A DNA stretch of 64,000 nucleotides from a virus. The notes beneath the pieces are model-generated. The model saw nothing but the letters and a program-made list of their open reading frames with translations. It searched no databases and was not told the origin of the DNA. Position numbers and translations under genes: made by a program. The stretch covers positions 124,001-188,000 of IMG/VR virus record IMGVR_UViG_3300020477_000014. One strand, 5' to 3'. This document shows positions 36,058 to 43,023 of the stretch, piece after piece (the first letter of the stretch is position 1; every line of letters begins with the position of its first letter).

Positions 36058-36862
36058 TAATTGTAATTACTGCGGCGCGGATCTCCCGAAATCCAAAGCC
36101 GATATAGAAAGAGAAGCCGTTCGTCGGATGGGCGTCAAAGGTCCATCTACGATGTATTGGGAAGATGAATGTGTATGGAACGGGGATCATGCCGAACCCA
36201 ATAAACAACAGGCACGGAAACGCTGTAATATAACCGCCGATTTCTTTCGCGACATTGATGCGGGGAAAGAAGTGTGGTTTCGCAACAACTTGAACGGGCG
36301 TGTAGCTCGAGCAGTTAAGGTTGGGCGCTCTGCATCACATGCTGATTGGAAAGCTTACCGTAACGGAACCACAAAGAATCTTGAATCTACGGGAGAACCT
36401 CATGGTATTCATGATGATAGCGGCATAGCAGGGTATATAAGCCACCACGATTTTCAATATTTGGAAGTTATTCAAATGGGAGATCATATTACTAGCGCCG
36501 CTATGCGGGGCTTTGGGCTCGGGTGTGGTCCGGTTGCTATTTCTGGCCATGCGTTGCAGCAAATGGTCAAGAGAGGGATCACTCAATCCGATGTGGTACG
36601 CGCATGTATTCACGGAGAGGTTATTCAAGAAGAAGGCACTGACCACCGATTGATGAAAGAGCATACCTTTAGCTACCAACGCAACCATGATTGGAACAAG
36701 GCGGCAGCTAAGTATCACAGAGAACTACATGCGACTGAATACAAGCTTCGCGTGGTAATCAAAAAGAACTACAAGGCTCATTGCTGCGAAGTTATCACTG
36801 CATACTGGAGAGGTATAAACCCTTCAGATCCCTTCCCATTTTTAATAGGAGACAAAAAATGA
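36050..36862 (+). CDS. zinc-finger protein with a DUF4258-like C-terminal domain
   Basis: The 270-residue protein starts at ATG 36050 behind GGAGG. The N-terminus NCNYCGADL holds a Cys-X2-Cys. The last 90 residues fit DUF4258: HALQQMVKRGITQSDVV, GEVIQEEG, a basic central stretch, then YKLRVVIKKNYKAHCCEVITAYW. DUF4258 proteins include toxin-like RNase folds related to BrnT. The middle of the protein (about 60-165) is unrecognised. It may be a phage regulator or toxin-fold protein, and the enzymatic activity is not established. Confidence 0.45.
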   Translation: MNDNCNYCGADLPKSKADIEREAVRRMGVKGPSTMYWEDECVWNGDHAEPNKQQARKRCNITADFFRDIDAGKEVWFRNNLNGRVARAVKVGRSASHADWKAYRNGTTKNLESTGEPHGIHDDSGIAGYISHHDFQYLEVIQMGDHITSAAMRGFGLGCGPVAISGHALQQMVKRGITQSDVVRACIHGEVIQEEGTDHRLMKEHTFSYQRNHDWNKAAAKYHRELHATEYKLRVVIKKNYKAHCCEVITAYWRGINPSDPFPFLIGDKK

Positions 36863-37134
36863 AAATGGTTTATTTAGACAATATTAGAGGCACCAGAGTC
36901 TGGTTTAATGCCGATCAAATAAGGAAAATGAATAGCGAGCGTTGTTCAGAGACAGGAAAGATTGAAACTAGTATTGAGTTTGGACATGGGCTAAGCAATA
37001 TCATAGTTTACGGTAACATTCCATCTGTTATCCGCGAAATCGAGGAACAAATTGAGTTCCCCAAGCGCGCTGATTCGTATGGTCTAAGCGGACCTATGTA
37101 TGCCTCAGTTGAGTTTGAACAGTACGAGGTATAG
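36859..37134 (+). CDS. hypothetical protein
   Basis: The 91-residue protein starts at ATG 36859 in an ATGA overlap with the previous stop, after AGGAGAC. The N-terminus MKMVYLDNIRGTRVWFNADQI and the following strand-rich pattern suggest a small alpha/beta fold. No family is recognised. It is followed six bases later by the dUTPase gene and is likely cotranscribed. Confidence 0.55.
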   Translation: MKMVYLDNIRGTRVWFNADQIRKMNSERCSETGKIETSIEFGHGLSNIIVYGNIPSVIREIEEQIEFPKRADSYGLSGPMYASVEFEQYEV

Positions 37135-37140
37135 GAGAGA

Positions 37141-37665
37141 ATGATCTTGGAATATGCTAAAGTACGAGAGGATGTGATTACGCCCGTAAGGGCGAATCCA
37201 TCCGACGCAGGGCTGGACGTGTTCTTTTGTCCAGACCCTGAGACATGGGATGATGATCGGGGAGTCTGGCTAAAGTCAGGCGAGACAGCCATTTTCCCGA
37301 CAGGTCTTAAGTTTGCCGTCCCGCATGGGTACATGCTTGAAGTTAAGAACAGGTCAGGCAATGCTTCGAAGAAATCGCTGATGGTCGGAGCATGTGTTAT
37401 TGACTCCGGCTATGAGGGAGAGGTGTTTGTTAACTTGCACAATGTAGGTAATACTCCCCAGCACATTAACCCTGGCATGAAAATTGCACAGCTAGTTTTA
37501 ATACCGGTTGTGCATTTTCGTCCTATGTTGACGGGCGAGGAAAAGCTTTATGAACACCCCACAACTATTAGCCAGCGCGGCGCGGGTTCGTTAGGGTCGA
37601 CAGACAAGACAGTGAACAAAATTGATTACAAGAAATTTATAAAATATGAGGTGAAAGGTGGATAG
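37141..37665 (+). CDS. dut: dUTP diphosphatase (trimeric dUTPase)
   Basis: The 174-residue enzyme hydrolyses dUTP to dUMP, which feeds ThyX and keeps uracil out of DNA. All five trimeric dUTPase motifs are present: SDAGLDVFF, EVKNRSGNA, CVIDSGYEGEV with the catalytic Asp, MKIAQLVLIPV and the C-terminal RGAGSLGSTD. The C-terminal flexible arm adds about 30 residues rich in Lys. The stop overlaps the following small membrane protein by eight bases. Confidence 0.92.
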   Translation: MILEYAKVREDVITPVRANPSDAGLDVFFCPDPETWDDDRGVWLKSGETAIFPTGLKFAVPHGYMLEVKNRSGNASKKSLMVGACVIDSGYEGEVFVNLHNVGNTPQHINPGMKIAQLVLIPVVHFRPMLTGEEKLYEHPTTISQRGAGSLGSTDKTVNKIDYKKFIKYEVKGG

Positions 37666-37816
37666 TATAATTGAATTTGCAAAAGAAACATATGTGTTAT
37701 CAGTCGCATGCGGCGCAATTGCGTTAGCGATTACTGTGATCGGCGGGGTTGTCTTGCTTAAAGGTTTGCAGGCAATGTTAACTGAAGATGGAGAGGCAAC
37801 CGATGACGATGGATAA
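37658..37816 (+). CDS. small single-span membrane protein
   Basis: The 52-residue protein begins at GTG 37658, behind AGGTGAAAG, inside the end of the dUTPase gene. Residues about 13-35 (LSVACGAIALAITVIGGVVL) make one hydrophobic transmembrane helix, followed by an acidic C-terminus. Its end overlaps the methylase start. Size and shape would suit an anti-holin, spanin-like or superinfection protein, but nothing specific can be named. Confidence 0.6.
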   Translation: MDSIIEFAKETYVLSVACGAIALAITVIGGVVLLKGLQAMLTEDGEATDDDG

Positions 37817-38285
37817 AGAGCAACTACAGGCGATGTTTAGTTCGAAGAGTGGCGAATGGGCAACTCCCCAAGAATTTTTTAACAAACTAAATTGGAGGTT
37901 TGGCCCTTTTGATCTGGATCCGTGTGCCACTCCTTCTACTGCCAAGTGCGCCAATTTCTATACTGAAATGGAAAATGGACTCAACAAAGAATGGAAAGAT
38001 CATTGTTCTTTTGTTAACCCTCCTTATGGTAGAGAGATTGCCAAGTGGGTGAAAAAGGGATTCGATGAGAGTCGAACAAAAAACACAAAAGTTGTGATGT
38101 TGATTCCCGCCAGAACTGACACAAAATATTGGCATGACTATGTAATGAAGGCGCAAGAAATATATTTTGTTCGCGGACGGTTGAAATTTGGAGATAGCGA
38201 GAATAGCGCACCTTTCCCTTCAGCCGTGATAGTGTTCGAGAGTGACCAAGCCCGTCCTCAAATTGTGGGAGTTATAAATCGATGA
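37803..38285 (+). CDS. phage-type adenine DNA methyltransferase
   Basis: This 160-residue enzyme fits the small phage Dam family. Residues about 15-35 read WATPQEFFNKLNWRFGPFDLDPCATP, and the catalytic motif IV is FVNPPYGREI (about 68-77). The C-terminal half holds VVMLIPARTDTKYWHDYV and RGRLKFG, typical of these enzymes. ATG 37803 follows GGAGAGG; the ATG at 37788 lacks a site. With the Dam at 19581 it is the second active-looking adenine methylase here. Confidence 0.85.
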   Translation: MTMDKEQLQAMFSSKSGEWATPQEFFNKLNWRFGPFDLDPCATPSTAKCANFYTEMENGLNKEWKDHCSFVNPPYGREIAKWVKKGFDESRTKNTKVVMLIPARTDTKYWHDYVMKAQEIYFVRGRLKFGDSENSAPFPSAVIVFESDQARPQIVGVINR

Positions 38286-38590
38286 ATCGCAAACAAAGGC
38301 GAGCATTGGACAAAAACAATCGAAGCACTTGCGCCGAAAATTTCTCCGATAAAATTTCTCAGTTTAACAAGCTACCCGAACAATGCTCAACATGCGAAAA
38401 AGAGTTTGACCGCAAAAATCGAGAAATGCTACAATCCTGGAACGTAGTAGTGAGACAAGAAGTGGTGCGGCTATTTTGTCCTCAGTGCATGGACAAAGCA
38501 AAACAAATACTAAAAAAACACGGAGGTAAAGATGGAAGTAGAGCGTCTATCATTCAACGCACTGAAAAAGATACTCAAGGGGCAACTTAG
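38282..38590 (+). CDS. small Cys-X2-Cys protein, unknown function
   Basis: The 102-residue protein starts in the ATGA of the methylase stop. It is highly basic at both ends, with CSTC and CPQC pairs that could bind a zinc ion (about residues 36-39 and 80-83). It overlaps the thioredoxin gene by 59 bases, an unusually long overlap for this genome; the last 20 residues may be non-essential. Family not recognised. Confidence 0.55.
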   Translation: MNRKQRRALDKNNRSTCAENFSDKISQFNKLPEQCSTCEKEFDRKNREMLQSWNVVVRQEVVRLFCPQCMDKAKQILKKHGGKDGSRASIIQRTEKDTQGAT

Positions 38591-38900
38591 AGAAAAGGCA
38601 ACTTGCGTTATAAAATTTTATTCGCGTGATTGTCATTACTGCCATGCCCTGAAAGAATATTATGACGAGATAGCGGAAAAATATGAAAATATCCACTTCT
38701 TTGCTTTTAACACACAAGATGATTCCGATTTAGATAATTATATAAAGATTAATGGAGTGCCCACGCTAGCGTTAGTATATTATAACGGACTCCACCCGCC
38801 ACGCGTACACGTGATAGAGGACCCTTCCCACCCAAACGAACATACGTGGTATCGTTCTAAGGACATTATTAATTTTATTGAGAGGTATAAAAATGGATAG
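38532..38900 (+). CDS. thioredoxin-like protein with CHYC active site
   Basis: The 122-residue protein has a thioredoxin fold: ATCVIKFYSRDCHYCHALKEYYDE carries the redox motif CHYC at about residues 34-37, and YIKINGVPTLALVYYNG supplies the cis-proline loop. The -His-Tyr- spacer is like glutaredoxin/DsbA-type sites. It is a plausible electron donor for the class II reductase at 24868. ATG follows GGAGG. It overlaps the upstream gene by 59 bases. Confidence 0.82.
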   Translation: MEVERLSFNALKKILKGQLREKATCVIKFYSRDCHYCHALKEYYDEIAEKYENIHFFAFNTQDDSDLDNYIKINGVPTLALVYYNGLHPPRVHVIEDPSHPNEHTWYRSKDIINFIERYKNG

Positions 38901-39252
38901 AAATATAAAATTGCTAGAGGCGGCAATGCTTCAACTTAAAGGCAAGTCGGTGGAACATTTGGCGGCTGTCGAAATGTTGGTGGACAAAGGTCGACCAAGT
39001 GTAGATTCCGCTAATTATGTGGAAGAGATTTTAGCTCACATGCGCGAAGTGATGATTTGTGAAAATACTCTGGCAGCCGTACAAATGTACTTTCCCCCCA
39101 ATACGCCACAGGCAACCCCTCCGGTTATGGATGCGGAAAAACCGCCGGCTGCTCCCCATGGATTTGAAAAGTTGGAAGAAGCTATGGAAGAAATAGCCAA
39201 AGAAAAAAAGTCCCCAAAGACCTCGAGGTCCCGCACTAGAAAAAAGCCTTAG
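38893..39252 (+). CDS. hypothetical protein with a frameshift-site 3' end (zero-frame product)
   Basis: The 119-residue zero-frame product starts at ATG 38893 after AGAGG. Residues 1-65 are helical with acidic and hydrophobic repeats, then a Pro/Ala-rich linker leads to a Lys/Glu/Arg-rich tail ending TRKKP. No family is recognised. The second-last codons read AGA AAA AAG, a dnaX-type A AAA AAG slippery heptamer. A -1 shift would add 37 residues and stop in the start of the next gene. Confidence 0.6.
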   Translation: MDRNIKLLEAAMLQLKGKSVEHLAAVEMLVDKGRPSVDSANYVEEILAHMREVMICENTLAAVQMYFPPNTPQATPPVMDAEKPPAAPHGFEKLEEAMEEIAKEKKSPKTSRSRTRKKP

Positions 39253-39281
39253 ACCATGACTATCTAAAGGTAGCTAGTCAT
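39240..39281 (+). promoter_or_regulatory. putative -1 programmed ribosomal frameshift element
   Basis: A AAA AAG occupies 39240-39246 in the right phase (AGA AAA AAG). Nine bases later a stem-loop follows: ATGACTA (39256-39262) pairs perfectly with TAGTCAT (39275-39281), with a loop of 12. Heptamer, spacer and stem all match bacterial -1 signals such as dnaX. The shifted frame is open to 39357 and its TGA overlaps the next ATG. Confidence 0.65.
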
Positions 39282-39359
39282 ACCTACAAACAATCTTTAA
39301 AGGCGGCAGAAATTCGGCGACAACTCAAAAGCAAAAACCCCCCAAAGAGTGACGAATGA
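39246..39359 (+). CDS. C-terminal extension reached by -1 frameshift
   Basis: After the slip, 37 residues are read, beginning ALDHDYLKVASHTYKQ and ending KSKNPPKSDE, a helical and basic peptide. The frame has no ATG, GTG or TTG of its own and is bounded by a TAG at 39237. Its TGA (39357-39359) overlaps the ATG of the following gene by ATGA, the same coupling seen between real genes here. The full fusion would have about 155 residues. Confidence 0.6.
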   Translation, partial: ALDHDYLKVASHTYKQSLKAAEIRRQLKSKNPPKSDE

Positions 39360-39685
39360 CAGACAACGATCCCTCTTACGGAAAAATGACCAAACGAGTG
39401 GTCTTTACTGTTAACGACCATGTGCATGCGAAATTTTTAGTGAAGTTGAAATACGCAGGCTTTAAACAATCTCAGTTTTTTCGTTTGATTATGGATGCAT
39501 ACATTGACGAGGATGATAACTTCTTAGCATTTATCGACAAGATAAAACCACAATCTCAGAAGCACAAAAACAAGTCCAAAAAGCTACGATTGGCAGGGAC
39601 AAAGATAGCGAATGATATGGGGTTAAACGAGGGGGAAATCGAGAATATCTTTGATATATTGGAACAAGAATTCCCCGATCTTTAA
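39356..39685 (+). CDS. hypothetical protein (possible transcription or DNA-linked factor)
   Basis: The 109-residue protein starts in the ATGA of the frameshifted frame. It is helical and basic in the middle (KIKPQSQKHKNKSKK) and ends with an acidic segment IFDILEQEFPDL. Such a short acidic tail on a small basic protein resembles clamp- or polymerase-binding tails of phage late factors, but no specific family is recognised. The 87 bases after it lead to the late-promoter motif. Confidence 0.5.
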   Translation: MTDNDPSYGKMTKRVVFTVNDHVHAKFLVKLKYAGFKQSQFFRLIMDAYIDEDDNFLAFIDKIKPQSQKHKNKSKKLRLAGTKIANDMGLNEGEIENIFDILEQEFPDL

Positions 39686-39722
39686 AAAACAGCCGAAGTT
39701 TAAGCGTTAACAAAAAAAATAT

Positions 39723-39731
39723 ACTATTTAT
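39723..39731 (+). promoter_or_regulatory. putative late promoter motif ACTATTTAT
   Basis: The motif lies 42 bases before the acidic prohead-core-like gene at 39773, with AAGGAG in between. No -35 box is seen. Confidence 0.55.
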
Positions 39732-39772
39732 AAACAGTTTGTAAAATTTTACATTTTCAAGGAGAACACATA

Positions 39773-40492
39773 ATGTCCAAACGCAAGCCACTTTTAACCG
39801 AATCTGAACTTCGTAGATTCATGAAACTTGCTACTATAGCACCAGTTACCCCCGAGAGGTTAACCGAAATGGATTATCCAGGAGCGCGCGACGAAGAGGA
39901 AGAATTGGATTCTGAACTTCACGCTACCGAAGATGAACTCGGAGCAGAAGACCACGAAGCCGATATGGAAGCTGATGAATTAGCCGCTGATGATGCTGCT
40001 TTGGATGATGGGCCCATGGAAGGAGGCGAAGAAGATCTTGTAGTGAGTCTACTTCAAGCAATTCAAGGATGGGCTGAAGAACACGGTGTAGATATGGACC
40101 TCGAAGGAGGTGAGGAAGAGGTAGCCATTGATGACCTGGGTGGTGACGAACTTGAAATTGATGCTGAGCTTCCTATGGATGGAGGCGAAGAAGAGCTTGA
40201 AATGGACGCAGAAGTAGAAGAGCCTATGATGGAAACTGGCGCCAAAGATACCGGCGCATCTAAGGACGATGAGGGAAAAGACCCCGAAGACCCCGAAGAT
40301 AGAGATTACACAGATGGCGGCATGCGCAAAGGCGATAAATCGAAAACGCACCCTGGAAGAACGGATTTTAATGAAGCAAAAGTGGTCGAAACTGTAGCCA
40401 AGCGTGTTGTCGCAAGACTTAAAGCTGAAAACAATAAAGAAAAGATGGTTGATCAGCTAGCCGAACGCATTATGAAGCGCCTTACAAAATAA
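39773..40492 (+). CDS. prohead core-like acidic scaffold protein
   Basis: The 239-residue protein has the start LLTESELRRFMKLA, common to T4-family core and precursor proteins. Residues about 40-165 are extremely acidic (long Glu/Asp runs, very few basic residues), and residues about 195-239 form an amphipathic basic helix. This charge pattern suits internal scaffold proteins like T4 gp67/gp68, removed by the prohead protease. A late-promoter motif precedes it. The assignment is by composition and promoter class; other acidic virion proteins are possible. Confidence 0.55.
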   Translation: MSKRKPLLTESELRRFMKLATIAPVTPERLTEMDYPGARDEEEELDSELHATEDELGAEDHEADMEADELAADDAALDDGPMEGGEEDLVVSLLQAIQGWAEEHGVDMDLEGGEEEVAIDDLGGDELEIDAELPMDGGEEELEMDAEVEEPMMETGAKDTGASKDDEGKDPEDPEDRDYTDGGMRKGDKSKTHPGRTDFNEAKVVETVAKRVVARLKAENNKEKMVDQLAERIMKRLTK

Positions 40493-40495
40493 TAC

Positions 40496-40524
40496 TTGAC
40501 AAGTTCAAATAAATATGTTATATT
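40496..40524 (+). promoter_or_regulatory. sigma70-type promoter before the membrane protein/clpP pair
   Basis: TTGACA (40496-40501), 17 bases, TATATT (40519-40524), overlapping the end of the acidic gene by a few bases. It marks the switch from a late to an early unit. Confidence 0.85.
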
Positions 40525-40527
40525 AGT

Positions 40528-40562
40528 AACCACAGGCATCTGTGTCTAGTGGTTATTTTTTT
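40528..40562 (+). terminator. terminator-like leader hairpin before the ClpP operon
   Basis: AACCAC (40528-40533) pairs with GTGGTT (40549-40554) and is followed by A and seven T's. An alternative nested hairpin, CACAG, GCAT, CTGTG (40531-40544), could compete. The element sits directly at the transcript start, so it may attenuate or stabilise the mRNA; it may also terminate the upstream late transcript. Confidence 0.6.
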
Positions 40563-40570
40563 GGAGAAGT

Positions 40571-40987
40571 ATGGACGGGTGGTCATTATTAATTGTAGTG
40601 CTGGCATTTATTAGCGGCTTTATATTTTGTAAGATTCTCGATTTTTTTGCGGCATCGTCATTGGCTGTAAAGATTGTCAAGACAGCTAACCTAACTGCTT
40701 TGTATCTGTTTGTCAAGAGTTTTGAGAAAATTATCTATTATAATAATTTGACTTTGAATGACTATATAAAGAGAGAGGACAACGAAAGAAACATTGAAGT
40801 GTTTAAGAGAAATCTGGATCAAGAAGTGGAACTCTTTAAGAAAAGATGTATCTCTACCTTAGTGGAAGCGCGACCAAGCATCTTTCGTAATGTCACACCC
40901 TATCACGATTGGCCCAGTGCCATGATGTATCTTAATACGAATAGGGATTTTGTATTAGAACTCTTCAAAGGAAATCAAAATGATTAG
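40571..40987 (+). CDS. membrane-anchored protein of unknown function
   Basis: The 138-residue protein has one or two hydrophobic N-terminal segments (WSLLIVVLAFISGFIF, then ASSLAVKIVKT) followed by a charged helical cytoplasmic or periplasmic domain rich in Lys, Glu and Asn. It overlaps the ClpP-like gene by eight bases, so the two are probably expressed together; it could tether the protease to the membrane, which is an inference. Confidence 0.6.
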   Translation: MDGWSLLIVVLAFISGFIFCKILDFFAASSLAVKIVKTANLTALYLFVKSFEKIIYYNNLTLNDYIKREDNERNIEVFKRNLDQEVELFKKRCISTLVEARPSIFRNVTPYHDWPSAMMYLNTNRDFVLELFKGNQND

Positions 40988-41630
40988 AAAAATTATTAAG
41001 AAATGGTTAATTGGCGAAGAGGATCCGTCAGCCTCTCACAACAAAAGCCGCGTGGTGGTAATAGATCCGAATTCTATGGAACCCCCCACGCCAGAGCCTG
41101 AACTAAAGACAATCGGACTTTTTTGTGACATTCAAGAAGAGAAGATAGCGGAAATTATTCATGCGTTGTTGTATCTTAATGAAGCCAACAGGCTTCAAAA
41201 GGATCCAGAGAAAAGACAACCCATCGAATTCTATCTCTCCACCTACGGCGGGAGTGCCGATGACATGTTTGCTTTGTACGACATGATGAAGACTGTTGAA
41301 GATGAGACGGAGATTCATACGTATGGTTTGGGTAAAGTAATGTCAGCCGGTGTGCTTATTCTTGCTGCTGGCACGAAAGGAAAACGAAAGATTGGAAAAA
41401 ACTGTCGAGTGATGCTCCACTCTGTGATAGCTGGTACCGGTGGACCTCTCCATAATCTAGTTAATGAGATAGAAGCGATTCAAGATCTCCAAAAAACATA
41501 CATTAAGTGTTTAGCAGAAGAAACAAAAATGTCCAAAAAAGAGATCAAAAACATGCTAGAACAAAAGGTAAATGTCTATTTATCAGCAGAAGAAGCAGTT
41601 GAATTAGGAATTGCAGACATTATTGTTTGA
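40980..41630 (+). CDS. ClpP-like serine protease
   Basis: The 216-residue protein has the ClpP fold: IGLFCDI (start strand), PIEFYLSTYGGSADDMFALYDMM (the ClpP 'NSPGG'-like loop), the nucleophile in GKVMSAGVLILAAG (Ser near 121), the His in VMLHSVI (near 143) and the C-terminal LSAEEAVELGIADIIV. In ClpP the third triad member, Asp, lies two residues before this LS; here the aligned position reads NVYLS with Asn. So Ser and His are kept and the acidic member may be altered. Targets, and any unfoldase partner, are unknown. It is coupled to the membrane protein gene. Confidence 0.8.
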   Translation: MIRKIIKKWLIGEEDPSASHNKSRVVVIDPNSMEPPTPEPELKTIGLFCDIQEEKIAEIIHALLYLNEANRLQKDPEKRQPIEFYLSTYGGSADDMFALYDMMKTVEDETEIHTYGLGKVMSAGVLILAAGTKGKRKIGKNCRVMLHSVIAGTGGPLHNLVNEIEAIQDLQKTYIKCLAEETKMSKKEIKNMLEQKVNVYLSAEEAVELGIADIIV

Positions 41631-41639
41631 GGTGTTTAT

Positions 41640-42962
41640 ATGTCAGATTTAAAAGAAGCTTTAGATAAAGCTTATAAGAAACAAAATGCAAAAATCACAG
41701 TCGATGCTCTCACTGGGATGATCAATGAAGCATTGGACGCGGTGTATGATGAGGTGGTGGCCAAACCCGCTGTCAAAGAGGCGCGCCTGAAGAAAGAACA
41801 GGCAAAGACTTTTATGTTATCTTTGCCGAAGTTTACGCCCTCTGAAGCATGGGGTGATCCAAACTCTATGGAAAGACAACAGATACAACAGATTTTTAAT
41901 GTTATCGGGGGAGAGCGCACGATTAAAGCAAAGTTGGGGTTTCTTCAAAGAATCGCCAGTCCTGATAATCGAATTCGATCGCCGCGTCGTATCATTTCTT
42001 CTCTTATTATTCTGGAGTCTCTAAGTGCTGTCATTAATAGCTTTAATTCTTCTAGCGCTGGCTTTGTGTTTGAGGGATTTCTGGCAGCACTCTTTCAAGG
42101 GGCGCAAGAGGCGGGAGTAGATACAACCGCCGGTAGTCTTCCTATTGAAGACCTTATTGCGTTTAGTGATACCGACAAAGCGGTCCCTATTAGTTTGAAG
42201 CTTCTTAACCAAACGACCCAAGTGGAGGGAAGCTATACCAACCTCATAGACGGTTTAAGTAAGTTTGGCCACATGGTTTATCTTGTAGCCAGAAAAGATT
42301 CCGACGGCTCGGGGATCAATATAGAACAATTTACATTAGATAAAGACAATTTTGTCAAAGCCCTGAGCCAGTCTGCTAGGGGTGGCTCGAAGAAAGGCGC
42401 TTCCGTTTTTCAGATCGTCGACCACCCCGATTTAGGAACGCTAAACGTTGCCCAATCTCTTCAGCTTTTAAACTCGATAGTGTCAAAGGACAATCCCCAA
42501 GAATGGGAGAAGAAGTATGATATTCTTCAACACACCAAAGGATATTCGGGCAAAGTTAGAGACAAGAGGAAGAGGGAAAAAGAAGCCGCGGCGCTCAAAG
42601 CAGCCCAAAGTGAGGGTGGGTTGGACATGGATAGCCAAACCTCCCTGCAAGAGTCCAAAGGCGGCACACAATGGTCGATCAGCCCCGCTCAGCTTGTCTC
42701 TTTTGACTTTGTTGAATACGATCATTTGGGAGAGCTTAAATATTCTGAGGAAGAATTAAAAAAGACAGCCGAAATGCATATGGCGAAATTAGACGAGGAA
42801 TTGTTGGTCCTTTTTGAAGCCACACAGGGTCTTTCTGAGCATGTCAATGAATATTTTACATATGAAAAAAGATCCAAAGCCATCTCGTCCGGAGAAAAAG
42901 CAATTCAAGACACTGTTACCATCCAGAAATCTTTAACAGCACAAATTTCAGCAGACAAATAA
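41640..42962 (+). CDS. large phage protein with possible PD-(D/E)XK-like core
   Basis: The 440-residue protein starts after GAGGTG, nine bases downstream of clpP. Its first 120 residues are helical and charged. Residues about 140-200 read FVFEGFLAALFQG, then PIEDLIAFSDTDKAVPISLKLL, in the order helix-Glu, Asp, Ser-X-Lys, like the protein at 20486; this resembles a PD-(D/E)XK site but is not proof. The last 180 residues hold coiled-coil-like charged stretches. Similar large proteins are known in marine T4-like phages, without known function. Confidence 0.45.
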   Translation: MSDLKEALDKAYKKQNAKITVDALTGMINEALDAVYDEVVAKPAVKEARLKKEQAKTFMLSLPKFTPSEAWGDPNSMERQQIQQIFNVIGGERTIKAKLGFLQRIASPDNRIRSPRRIISSLIILESLSAVINSFNSSSAGFVFEGFLAALFQGAQEAGVDTTAGSLPIEDLIAFSDTDKAVPISLKLLNQTTQVEGSYTNLIDGLSKFGHMVYLVARKDSDGSGINIEQFTLDKDNFVKALSQSARGGSKKGASVFQIVDHPDLGTLNVAQSLQLLNSIVSKDNPQEWEKKYDILQHTKGYSGKVRDKRKREKEAAALKAAQSEGGLDMDSQTSLQESKGGTQWSISPAQLVSFDFVEYDHLGELKYSEEELKKTAEMHMAKLDEELLVLFEATQGLSEHVNEYFTYEKRSKAISSGEKAIQDTVTIQKSLTAQISADK

Positions 42963-42963
42963 C

Positions 42964-42992
42964 TTGACAACTCAACCATTAACGGTTATAAT
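42964..42992 (+). promoter_or_regulatory. consensus sigma70 promoter before groEL
   Basis: TTGACA (42964-42969), 17 bases, TATAAT (42987-42992). It starts within five bases of the preceding stop codon. Confidence 0.9.
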
Positions 42993-42994
42993 AT

Positions 42995-43010
42995 AAATAT
43001 ATGTATATTT
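42995..43010 (+). other. leader hairpin of the groEL transcript
   Basis: AAATAT, ATGT, ATATTT form a weak 6-bp AT stem just after the -10 box, ahead of the ribosome site GAGGTG. Like the leader hairpins at 16465, 22393 and 40528 it lies at the very 5' end of the mRNA. Confidence 0.4.
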
Positions 43011-43023
43011 TTGTGAGGTGCAA

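Noticed and set aside
39204-39210. A second A AAA AAG heptamer upstream in the same gene
   Set aside because: It is in phase too, but a -1 shift there meets a TAG at 39237-39239 after about nine codons, so it would only give a truncated product.
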